This document shows, piece after piece, positions 9,396 through 20,400 of a stretch of 31,200 bases of DNA (position 1 is the stretch's first letter; each line of letters opens with the position of its first letter). The notes beneath the pieces were generated by a model. That model saw only the letters and a program-made list of their open reading frames with translations, was not told where the DNA came from and ran no database searches. Made by a program: the position numbers and the translations under genes. Source of the stretch: Paramacrobiotus richtersi (Eukaryota > Tardigrada > Eutardigrada > Parachela > Macrobiotidae); assembly GCA_034698045.1 (NCBI GenBank), contig JAQGAU010000319.1, positions 1 to 31,200 on the forward strand, in the 5' to 3' direction.

Positions 9396-10761
9396 CGCCT
9401 ATTTCACGGATCTTACATTTTTTAGCAAGCCTTGGCTTATATCGTTATTAACCAAATTCCTCGAAGAATCTAGATGCTTTGACTCTGTTTGACCTGGATA
9501 CACTATAATCTGAATTCCATCACCAACGCCAATGTTTATTCGTTGAAGCGACGATCCTTTTAGCTAAGGATTCTGCTGTCTAGCAACAGAACAAGAATAA
9601 ACTCGGGTTTGGAATAACGCACTGGAGTGGCCATCCCGAGTTGCACTGTTTAACGAGCGGGCTTTAGTTCTCGCTTTCGTGTTAAACAACTGGCTTTCAG
9701 TTACTAACTGTCACTTATCGTTGCTTCTGGAGCTTCTGGCGACTAATGAGTGATGACCTCACTGACCTGTAGTTTTAGTGTATTCGCTGGAAATCTTAAG
9801 AGTGCACAATTTAGATAAAATAAGACAGGATGTGGCATTGCTTTCGGTTATTCAGCATGTGTATACTGGTACAAAACAATCTGTGCGCTTACATCTGCGT
9901 TTTTGTTGCAAGTTTCAAAAGAACCGCTTCTAAACGAGGCTCTTGGTGGGCGGATTTGTGGTTAAACTTTTTTCGGAGATACTGGATAAATCACAAAGCC
10001 GGGCACTGCGCGTATAAATATCTTAGCATCCATGTAGAGCGAATTGGACCTTTGCATACATAAGGACCGATAACGTACTACCGCACCGAAAGTATCGTAC
10101 GACCGTACTACCGCTGCCATCCCAGTGAACAATTTAGTTTATGTAATTAACACATACTCTTCATGTATAATTAGATGTTTTTTGTGTTACTGATTATAGG
10201 GCTTGTATTTAGGGCGAGTATCATCGTTCTTTCATCTGTGATATTTGCTTTCGATGTGGTTTGCTTCTGTGATTTGGTTACAGACCAATATCTCTCGGCT
10301 CTCCGGTTCCTATTTTAGTGTTTTTCAAGACTCCTTGGCGTTCATGTGCAGTGGTTTCACTGTTGTTCACTGATCGCTATCCAAAATATTGAGCCTGTAT
10401 GCAGTTAAATATTCCTTTTCAGTTCTGCGAAGGTCCAAAAACTGTCAGAAAAACCAAGCTTTCGCGTTATCAAAACAAGGCGAATGCAGTACCATACAAG
10501 AAATTCCACCACGTTTCAAATGAACTGCAGGCGACCTTGACTGGAAGATGACTGCGGTAATCTGCACAAGGAACAACGACGTATGAACAAACGTCTACAG
10601 AGTACGAACACTCTTGCAAAAATAAAAGGCATCAGTCGATCCGCGCAACGGAAAATATGCGATTCTTTAATGATTTGCCTTCACCAAAACAACGACCATC
10701 CAGGTCCGCGTTTAATGTGTGTCCCTCAAGGATTCACTGGATAGACAAGTCAAAGCGGCTG
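9396..10761. other. No supported gene; 3' flank of the radial-spoke gene
   Basis: Intergenic DNA between the transposon and the stop codon of the minus-strand radial-spoke gene. Small open frames on the plus strand have no motifs or splice partners. The stretch next to 10761 should hold that gene's 3' UTR. Confidence 0.5.
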
Positions 10762-13700
10762 CTACTCTTCGGTCTCCTCGTCGCCTTCTTCTTGGCCTTC
10801 TGCATTCTCTTCATCCAAACCGGCCGCTCGTCGGATTTCTTCTTCCTCCTCCGGCGTGGGATCGGTCTCTTCATGTAGCGTGGGATCGTACTTCTCATGC
10901 TTGACATGGCCGGGGAGCTTTGGGACGAATTGCGAGCGATATTTCAAGCCCCGTCCAAAGTATAAATTGACGAATTCCCTGTAAAACAACACTATTACTC
11001 GGCACTTCAGTTCAAACTTTAAATCTTGAAAGTAAGCTTGAATCATAAGCCTGAACCTTACTTTCCCTGGTTGTACAGGATGGTAACCGCTCCCGGCCAT
11101 AGATTGGATCGCACTATCAGGAACGACTGACTGGGGAAAATCTTTGATCCGAAATGGATAGACCAGGGCGGGTACCCATCGATTCCTGTAAAACCATACA
11201 TTTTGTCGCTGATAAGAAGGTTCCTTATGTGGGACTTACCCATATCGCTCATAACGGAACAAAGAGGAGGTGGGACACTCTGCTCCGGTTCATACCAATC
11301 GGCTTTCTCTGGATACCACATGGGATATTTGGCCTTTTTCGGTTTGGCCTCACCCTCTTCGTCATCTTCCTCTTCTTCTTCTTCCTCATCTTTGTTGGCT
11401 TCGAACGCATCGTAGAAGAATGTGCGACCCTAATCGATCAATCAGGCATTAACACGGAATCCAAGATTTCCAAAGATAATACGAGCAGTAACATACGGAA
11501 CGCAACGTAACGTATCGTAGTCCGTAACGTGTGAAGTGGCTTGCTGTTCTATGTTTACCTGCCGCAGAATGTACTGTCCATAGTGCGTCCAGAACTTCAT
11601 ATGCGGCTGGGACAACTGCTGCTTGGTGGGAGGTTGGTATTCCGGGTTCTCGGTTAACGTGAAAGGCGCTACAAACACCTTCCACTTTACGCAAAGAAGA
11701 TAAAGCCTGAAGGTAACAAAAGTGCTTGTGCAAAATAGACACTTACGTGCCGATCCTTCTTCCACGTCTTCGTCCGATTCCAGTAGATAGTAACCGTTAG
11801 GACAGATGTGTGTAGCCGATGAGATGCGGGCCAGTTGCGCGTGCAGGTAATGCGCTTCCGTCCCGGGAAAAATGGGAAACGTTGGTACCTGAAACATTGA
11901 CAAAGTAATAAGTCGGTGTTTCTTGCAGTGGTTGTGATGGTGTACTTGTACTTTGGCAGTCAAATCACCAGTGAATCCTTTCTGAATCTTTCGGGAAACA
12001 ATGATCTGGTCAGGTGTAACGGCTGGCAAGCGTACCCAGTTGCCGTCCACTGAAAATGTTATAAACCAAGACTATGACTGTTGTATCGATCTAGTGGGCA
12101 AAATGCTGAGTTTCGACAGCGAATAATCACGAATTACTTGTACTAAAAACGGAAAGGCCGGGAATCATAGATACTTTTTACCGTCAACACGCATGCATAC
12201 AGAATAGTGACCTTTCGGTTTTTAGATAGTCTGACGTTTTGTTTAACTATTTCTGCAAATTAAACTGCCCTCCTCACATTTCGACTGGACACATATATAG
12301 ACTTACTCGTTCGCTGTCGAAGCTTACCTTTGCTGATTGAACATACATTTATTTGTCGCAAAATACGCCTTAGTGTTAACTCCCGTCCCGTTGGGTTCTT
12401 TCGTTAACGGTGGAAGTGGTTTAAGCATCGGCTTGGGAATCGGTGGCAAATTAGTGAAGCCTTCATTTTCCGGGTTCTCTTCTGCTTCCTCTTCCGCTGG
12501 GGCTTCTTCTGTCTTCAAAGCCGCAAATCAAAACAGACTGATTTAAAAGCGGGAAGTATGTACAGTACCGTTTCCGCTGGTTCCTCTTCCTCTTCTTCGT
12601 CATCCGGTGGCTCTGCCTCGGCTTCAAGGATATAATAGTCCTCTTTCGATCCAAATATGACGCCCCAGAATTTGATCTTTAGAATCTTTGAGTCGTTGTC
12701 CAGCAGTTTCCGTATGGCAACGCTCAAAGCGGATGCCCTTTCGTGTGAGAACAAACGGCTAATCCCGGCATTGCGGAGGTATGGGTAGAGGCGGAGAATG
12801 TTGGGGATTTTGGATTTGCCGGTTTCTTCGTCGACTTGAGCGTCCACTCGCTCTTCCAGCGCACCTTCTGGCTAGAAATCATTCCACAGTAAGCACAAAT
12901 TTAAGCGCAATTGCCCAGATACCAAACAGCATAAGGATTCTTCATAAGTTTTGCACTATATGATAATTGATAACTATATGACTGCACAAACAAAGTGAGA
13001 GCACTACGTGCTCTCCAGCTTAAAGTACATCGTCTTTAATGCCAGAACAATTTAGGTCTAATTATAAACGCATTTTAAAGCTTCCAATAGGTATTTCGGA
13101 ATATGTAGGGTTGCTGATATGATGTCGTACCTTGAGAAGCTCATCATACACTTTGGCTTCCTTCCACTCCGCTTCCCTCGCTGCCTGATTCCCACTAACG
13201 CGATCGACCGGCGGCTGATCCTGCGATTTGAGAATCTGCTCGAAACTGTTGTACGCCGTTTTATCCGATGTACGCAGCACGTATTTCACGGCCGCTTTCA
13301 GTCGATCATATCTGCAACACAGCAAGTTATTCACTTCGGAAGAAACGCATCTCATCTCTGCTGACGTACATACTAGGCCCATCTCCAACCGGTTGGCTCA
13401 GCCTTTCTTTAACCGTATAATACGTTTCCCGCACACGCTGCGCAGAAGACTGATGGATGCCGAGCGCGTTATCCGGCCCAGAGAACGATTTGGATGCGGC
13501 CGGAAGAAACGCAGCACTGTTATCTTTCTTCAGCTCCTTCTCACTCTCCACGAAGAACGGGCCCGATTCGCGGGAAAGCTCGCTGGAGCGCCGTGTGCTC
13601 TTGACGCTGCTTTTCTTCTGGAGCGGTTCGACGGCGGGTTCGCTGGACATGCGACGTGCGGGGAGGTTGGTAAAGATGCTGGTTTTGCTGAGCGGAGAGC

Positions 13701-13779
13701 CATTTGTGGGACTGGGGTCGGGTTCGGGATCTGCGTTGTGCAGTTCGGTTTCTGTATCAGGGTCTTGTGAAGTCTCCAT
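10762..13779 (-). CDS. RSPH4A/RSPH6A-like: Radial spoke head protein, RSPH4A/RSPH6A family, complete, 10 exons
   Basis: Structural component of the radial spoke head in motile cilia and flagella, which transmits signals from the central pair to the dyneins. Exons on the minus strand: 13370-13779, 13131-13311, 12569-12871, 12347-12512, 11952-12049, 11747-11888, 11559-11668, 11240-11429, 11062-11185, 10762-10978. All junction phases agree and give 646 residues, near the usual family length of about 700. Family landmarks in order: I-K-F-W-G-V-I-F-G (about 260), G-V-N-T-K-A-Y-F (about 340), W-V-R-L-P-A-V-T-P-D-Q-I (about 360), F-P-G-T-E-A-H-Y-L-H-A-Q-L-A-R-I-S (about 395), V-R-S-N-L-W-P-G-A (about 560), then K-E-F-V-N-L-Y-F-G-R-G-L-K-Y and a Glu-rich tail. 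The N-terminal 135 residues are polar and unconserved. In exon 4 I chose donor AAAT|GTATGT over a nearby AAAG|GTAAGC because only the first keeps the conserved frame. ATG at 13779 was preferred to one at 13830. Confidence 0.93.
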
Positions 13780-14241
13780 CGATGGAAATCCGGTGAAGAA
13801 GCAGTTGAGCCAAAGATGGAACGATGTCAAGAGATTTCACAATTAGGACTGGGAACCTTTTCTCTCCTCGAAACGTGCGCTGAAAGAACTGATAAACGGT
13901 TCGAAGGGCAGGGAGCTTATAGAAGAAAGCATAGCCTTTTCTGTAACGAGATAAAAAAGTTTTGTTGAATTGTCACAATGATTTAAAACCTAAATCTTTT
14001 CCGAAGCAGTTGATCTCAGGGTACCCCATTTATTTACAAGTATGCACTTTACATCATACCGATTACTATAGAGCCTACGAGATGCTCGAACTGAAGTAAA
14101 CACTTTCGAATAACTTTAACGTCACGTTGTCTAGGTGACCTTGCCAGATCCGCGTCCTTCCTTTCCTTGCGTCGATCCCAGTCAGCACAGTTTGTTTTGC
14201 TGCACGTACTCGCCTAATAACGCCAAAATGTGTCAAAGAAA
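13780..14241. promoter_or_regulatory. Shared intergenic region of divergent radial-spoke and coiled-coil genes
   Basis: The two start codons are 462 bp apart and point away from each other. No other gene lies between. A bidirectional promoter active in ciliated or sperm cells is a reasonable inference; I did not identify a convincing X-box or other binding site by eye. Confidence 0.4.
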
Positions 14242-16435
14242 ATGTCCAATCGTGTTCCACAAGGTCAACCGCGGAAAAGCACCGTTGATCTAGTGGACAA
14301 GGACAAAGTCGCCAAGGTCAAGGAGCAGTTACGCCAGATCCGCGAACGCCGTCCCCTGTACAAGAGCCTCCAGGCCAACGTGAATCGGGGGCGTGCCCAA
14401 AAGAATACCTATCTGACGGAGATTGATTCCACCAAACGGGACTTGGAACGCATCACCAATATCTCGACGTATATTCGCCGCAAAGTCCAGTTCTACCAGG
14501 TGGCCGCGGGGACACTGCAGAAGCAGATTGACGACACGGCTAAAGTTGTCTGTCAGGTGTGAGATGATGTAGTTCTACTGTACGTAACCTACGTTCTTTT
14601 CTTATTCCATCTTCTCTTTTGCTTCTATGTATGCATGTCATCGCTGGACGCTCCGTCGGAGATGATTGTACATTTAAACGTTTTTGAATTGCATTGGCTG
14701 TTAGTTCTTCCAAGAGCACAACAACTTTCAAATCTTTACTCTTGTTCTGGTTTAAGTTATCGAATCGAAGCGGGTTCTGCAGTATATTCTCCAACATGAT
14801 GTCATTTCAGATTATTTTGCAGTTTTTTATTTTCCCGTTTAGAGCTTTCTGACTACCTGTCAAACTAGTCAAAAAGGTCAGATTCAGTTGCAAAACTAAC
14901 TCTAATCTCGCTTGCCTCTTCGTAAAACTGTTGCCATCGTCTTTCCAGTCTGTCATTTTCAGTCAGGATCTTATGTCAAGCCTTCCCTTTATATGTAGAA
15001 CCAGTAATGATTTTTATGTTATAGGCGCCTCCTGATTATTTGAATCCTAATTTGCTACGCGACGCCAACGCGGAATTGTTAGCGGATATATCCAGTTGGA
15101 GTGTTGTGCTGGAGGTACAGGAAGAGGAGAAGATTTGTGCCCTGGAAGATAAGCTACAGGCTCGCGTGGAATTGATTAAAAGAAAAACGGAGACGGAGAA
15201 TAAAACCAGAGAGGTGCAGGCTGAGATTCAGATGACCGTGCAGACCATTCATAACATGAAGAGAGATCGGGATCAGCTGAGGATTTTCATGCACGACGTA
15301 AGTCTGAATCTATAAGCGAAACAAAACTGAGCAACTTCCGATAAGATTTGTACTGGTCTCACATAGTGCACGATGTTTATCTTTCTTTACAATGTCTAAA
15401 GGTCACCCATCATTTTTGAACTTTCATTTAGTTCGGCTTCTAGAGGAACTGCTATTTCTGGTAATATTGGTGATTATGTTAAATGTTTTCCTCCGTTTTT
15501 TACAAACTTGTTCGAAAAATTGTTAAAAGTGTTACATTCTAGTAAGTTCATTGGAAAATAAGCTCTGACTCGATACAGGTCTTTGATAGCCAAACAAACC
15601 CTGTGATATTCTTATTTTCGGCTTTTTTTAGTTTTTGCGTTCTATTTACAAAGCAATTTCGAGCAGATATTGCCAGTTTAATGTATGCATGCTTAATATC
15701 AGTTTTAATAGATGTCTTGCAAAAATTCTTAATGATCATAAACTATCAAGAATAGACCGTTGATGAAGAAACTACGAAGCTTATGAGACTTACGAAATCA
15801 GGCTATAATACAACATAACTGTGGTTCTACTACGGATGTTATTTTACAGCTTTACTTAATATTAACCTTGTTTTGTTACATTGACAAGTTAAGGCATTGT
15901 ATTACATATAAGAAATATAATAAAAGTATTTCTTGTGATCACAGTATCCAAACATCGTCTTTTCTAGCACGCCGACCGAACATTCCGCAGCAGTGCGGAC
16001 TACGACGCCTACCTCCGTCGTCACGAGCTCAACCAGACCATCCGCTCCATCGAGCACCGCATCCGCTTCGTCCAAAACCTCAATCAGGCCAAACTCCGCG
16101 AGGTCATCTCGGTGTACAAAATGTGGCTGACCACCACGAAGAAGGACAACGTCGTCCTGTACGACACCGTAGCCCGTGCCTGGAAATGGCTGCCCACGAA
16201 CACCGTGGCCACTGGCTGCCGCAAGCTCAAGCACCACATGTTCGGGGACGATGTGGACCCCGAGCACGAGGAGGTCGTCGAGGACCAGTTGGCTGCGGTG
16301 CAGCGGGTAATGCGGTTGTGTGATCTACAGCGGAGTAACTTTGAGTTGACGGTCAAGCTGGAGTACTCGGATCTGATATCGCATTTTCTCCGGCTGATGA
16401 AGGCGGTGCTGGACACGCAGAGTGCTGGGACGTGA
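14242..16435 (+). CDS. Unrecognised coiled-coil protein, 351 residues, 3 exons
   Basis: Exons 14242-14556, 15025-15297 and 15968-16435 join in phase 0 throughout, with donors CAG|GTGTGA and GAC|GTAAGT and acceptors TTATAG and TTTCTAG. The protein is charged and almost wholly helical in character, with heptad-like spacing in residues 20-105 (K-V-K-E-Q-L-R-Q-I-R-E-R-R) and 130-195 (E-E-E-K-I-C-A-L-E-D-K-L). A C-terminal part (about 240-350) contains tryptophans (Y-K-M-W-L-T-T-T-K-K, A-W-K-W-L-P) and may fold as a separate domain. No signal peptide or membrane segment. ATG 14242 is the first in frame. I do not recognise the family. Its head-to-head position with the radial-spoke gene suggests an axonemal or sperm role, but that is only context. 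GC-rich codons in exon 3 contrast with the AT-rich introns, supporting real coding sequence. Confidence 0.8.
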
Positions 16436-17434
16436 AACGAAGCAACGGTCAACAGGGTAACCTGGTTTTGGCGGGTTGACGTCCGCATCCCGGAAGCACC
16501 ACGTTAATTCGGCAAAGAGCAACGGCCGCTGACAAAAGCGATCGACTGGTTATCGTACGCTGCGTTGGATTCGCAGCCAGCTTCCCGGGGGTGTGCTGGA
16601 GCCATATCAAGGAGAATTGTGTTGAGATGAGACGCTCGTAGCTGCCAACGGGATCTCACGCGTTCCGATCCGGTTCTTTGTCGAGATCTTTGCCTTTTAG
16701 ATGTGTGATCATACCCCACGTTGATCAACATTGTTTTACACATTTTAGCTGTCGTTCTTGGTAATGCCGATCGCTGTTGTTAAAGCTAACATTGGGGGAA
16801 ATGCATCGAACGAGAATCAATCTGAATGAGATTTTGGTACCGTCTTTGCGGACATGTGTTTTACCTGAATTGTTCAAGAATCTGATCATGTTACATGCAG
16901 CAGACATTTTTTGACAAATACCCATCAAATGATACTGAAATATATTGTTATGAATATTCATTTCGTACTTCCGCATCATACAGACAATTCCCGCTGTTGA
17001 AGATGTTGATTCGTATCTTGATCCACGCAGTCATGCGTCTGAATCCAGATAACCATCATTACAATTGCAAGACAGGACGGTACAATTGCAAGACGGGACG
17101 GGAAATGAAACAAGATAAGAATCGCTGAAATCCGGTCAATACAGTACATTGGGCAAGCGTCTGCAATACACAGTCATCGCTGATGAGTCATCAGCGGCAA
17201 TTGTCTGCATGATTCGAACCAGTAATCATTCTTCTACTGTGTGTGCGTTTGTTTACAACCACATCATATTACACGTGTAACAGCACCATTGATTCTTATA
17301 AAATGCTACTTCCAAGTAGATTCCTTGGGAGTTCTAGTCCGTGCTTGTAAGGTGTCTGTTTAACTAGTCCTCCAGCTAATCCACGCATCTTTTGGAATAC
17401 CAATCTATCCGAAAGTCTACCTATCTCCCTTGTA
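16436..17434. other. Intergenic, no supported gene
   Basis: Spacer between two plus-strand genes, probably holding the 3' UTR of the coiled-coil gene and the promoter of the next gene. It contains one 21-bp tandem duplication (17060-17101). Confidence 0.5.
17060..17101. repeat. 21-bp unit in two tandem copies
   Basis: The units at 17060-17080 and 17081-17101 both begin TACAATTGCAAGAC and differ at a single base. Confidence 0.85.
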
Positions 17435-20400
17435 ATGCCAAGCGAAGCCTCCATCTCCGACACCAGCCATTTGAACCAGAACTCCCCCTCCCGGGACCAA
17501 CCTCTCCCACGGAAACCTCCAGTATATCGTTCCAAGAAAAAACGTCATACGCGTCCAATCTCCCGGAAAAAGCCGTCGCACAATATTCCTATTGCTGCAG
17601 TTCCACTTGAACCTATCATAAACTTGCCAGAAACTCCTGAGATACCCGTCCAATTGCCACCTGAACCGAGAACCCCCGCTGAAGATTTCCTCGACCGTTC
17701 CCAAGCAGTTCGACCACGGACCGGGTCCCCAGCCGACAGAAACTGGGAGGACCTTACAGAATCCGAAAAGTGTGCAATACTCGACAAGGTCTTCACGGAC
17801 TACCGTTCCTTGGTGTATCCGCATCACGACAAATCCGGGTTGTTGACGATCTGCACCGAGAAACGCTCCCGGAATCTGCAGTACTTTGAGAGTGACTATT
17901 TCATTACTTGGTGTCATCAAGAGTTTCGGCGAGAGATTGGCGGCCTGCCGCATCTTCTGTACTATCCCGATGTGGAGACGGGGGATTTTGAAGCGTTTGC
18001 GTATCATATTCTCGTGTCGTTTTCGTCGATTATGGAGAATATTCGACGATATAAGGGTGCGCTACCGAATACGGTACTGGCGAACATTCTGGGGTTGAAT
18101 CAAACTGCGGTACAGGAGACTGAAACGGTGGGGAAGCGGAATTGTGGGTTGCAGACTGGACAGGATAATGTGGATATTGAATATATCCGGAGTGATCAAA
18201 CCGGTGAGATTCGCCTAAAGTTACAACTATTCGGCTGACTTGTCAAATTTCTTTATGTTACATGCTACCGTAGATTACTACATAACTACATACATATCAA
18301 GCTAACCACAAGATGTTCCCCGAAAGCTGAACTGTATGAACTACAAGTGTAAAGTCTCATTAAGCGACTAAATCTAGCAAAAAGCGGTTAATTGTGATCT
18401 GAAGCGTGCCGTTCGAATACTGCGGAGCTTTGTCCCACCCTTAGGACAACGCTAATATCGGACTGATTTCTGCCGCAATACAGAAGTCGCAGCATTTTCT
18501 TATGTTGTATGCTTTGATTGCTGGCAAAGGATAAGCAATGTTCAGCAAAAGATAAACTTCTCTGCTAACAAGTAAGCCTTATTATAAAGGCTCAAATTTA
18601 TAGGGAAGCTGTTCACTAGAATTTAAAGCGAGGTGTTCGAATACTGCAAAGGATAAGCTATGTTTAGCAAAAGCTGAGCTTCTGTATGAAGCCTTAGAAT
18701 AAAGGCTCAAATCCATAAAGAACCAGTTAGCTATAATTAAAAGCGATGCGTTAGAGTACTACGGACCTTTACACCCACCGTTCGTACAATGTACCCATCT
18801 AACTGCTTTCTACCTGAATGTAGAAGTCGAACGTCGCCCATTCCTCGATCACCGGCGTCGCCGTAGCGCCCAGCTCTTCACCCACAAAGCCTTCATCCCC
18901 GTGGGTTCCTTCACCTCCGACCACCACTACTCCATCACCCAGTACCACGTCACGACCTACCATGAAGCGCCCGAAACATCCGCCATCGACATCACCGGGA
19001 TCCGTCCACCCTTACCCGAGATCTTTGCCGACAACGACCCCTGGTACGCTAAAGCCGGCAAACTGATTAGCTACTGCTGCCGGAGCTTCACGCAGCTCAT
19101 GGCGCAGGAGTTCGCCGATGTTTTCGATGTGGTTGCAACGACAGTGATGCTGCGGTGTCGGCGACGGGCGCGGAAAACTGAGGAACAGCTGCTGTACGAA
19201 ATGCGCAAGGCAGATCAGGAGAGACGGCTGGCGCAGCGGAGGGAAGCGGCCGAGCGAGGCGAAGTAGCTGAACGGGAGACGGGGGATACGTATGCGTTTG
19301 TGTGGGCGGTGGTGCGGAGTTTGGCGTCCAATTTCGCCGTTTGGTAAAGTAATGCGTACTACCTCTGTAATGGTTTGCAAAATGTTAGCATCTACGTACC
19401 AAAACCTGTTCTATTACTGTACATTACGCATTCACTATTAAATTCGGATTCACAGTACCAGCGAATTGATAATTGCCATGATTTATAGCATAATTTATCG
19501 CATATGGTTTATAGTAAACGCGTTTGTTGTCAATTTCCAGTAAACCAGATGTTCTGTATTCAAAAAAATGACATGCGTATTTTAGCACTTTATGTGCCTG
19601 AATCTTAATCGCGGTTTTCACAGAATGATCCGTACAGAATGCATCCCGTATAAGCTTGTTCTAGCACATCGTATTATTTTTCTTCCAGGTGGAACAGATT
19701 AACAGCCGACAGGGTTTACGTTGACCAAGCCCTTCAAAACGACCGGCTGCCTCTCCCTTGGAAGCTCCACATCGTTGGTGAGGTAACTAAGGCCAGAGCC
19801 ATAAATCTTTGGAATCTATACCAGCACAGTTCCAAATTTTAACGGGATCGCCATTTATTTTGCTTTGTTAATTTTAAAAAAAATTAGCGTGTATGTGCTT
19901 TCGAAACTACGAAAATGTTGTTGTTTCGCGCGCAGCGCGAAGCCAATGAACGATTTCCGAATGAAACTAAAGCAAAACAGCCAAAAATGAGTGCTGTTAT
20001 GCTTTCTGGAGGGCAAAATTTATAGATTTGGTGCGGAAAACATTACTTGAGACTCTCTTTAACAGAAGCAAAGGGGGGAGTATTGGTAACTTTCGAGCAC
20101 ATTTTCTGATCTATACGAGCACAAGGCCGTTAATACCAGCACACTTTGTGCTTTACCAGCACATGTTTTATGGCCCTGACTAAGGCTCGCGGATCCTTTA
20201 AGCATTACGGCTGCTAGAACAGGATTCAAGCCGGCACGCTGACTGAGTATTGTTGTTTTTCTGCAGAACGCGAAATGGACTTTCTGGGGTACCAGCAGCT
20301 ACACCGAGCGCGGAAAGAACTTCCGCACTGCTTAGGTAATGGATATACAGTGGCTCTTTGTGCGCTGCTTAGTATTTCACACCTAAATGTTGATAACAGA

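Noticed and set aside
8839-9492. 217-codon open frame on the plus strand
   Set aside because: It starts within the transposon interior, runs through the right-hand hexamer array and the target duplication, and ends outside. The length comes from the stop-free repeat.
9830-10063. 77-codon plus-strand frame
   Set aside because: No motifs, no supporting splice sites, ordinary length for chance in this composition.
17195-17230. GGTTCGAATC-like B box on the minus strand, a possible tRNA
   Set aside because: No A box, no acceptor stem and no cloverleaf pairing at the right distance.
17417-18007. 196-codon minus-strand frame
   Set aside because: Shadow of the first exon of the long plus-strand gene.
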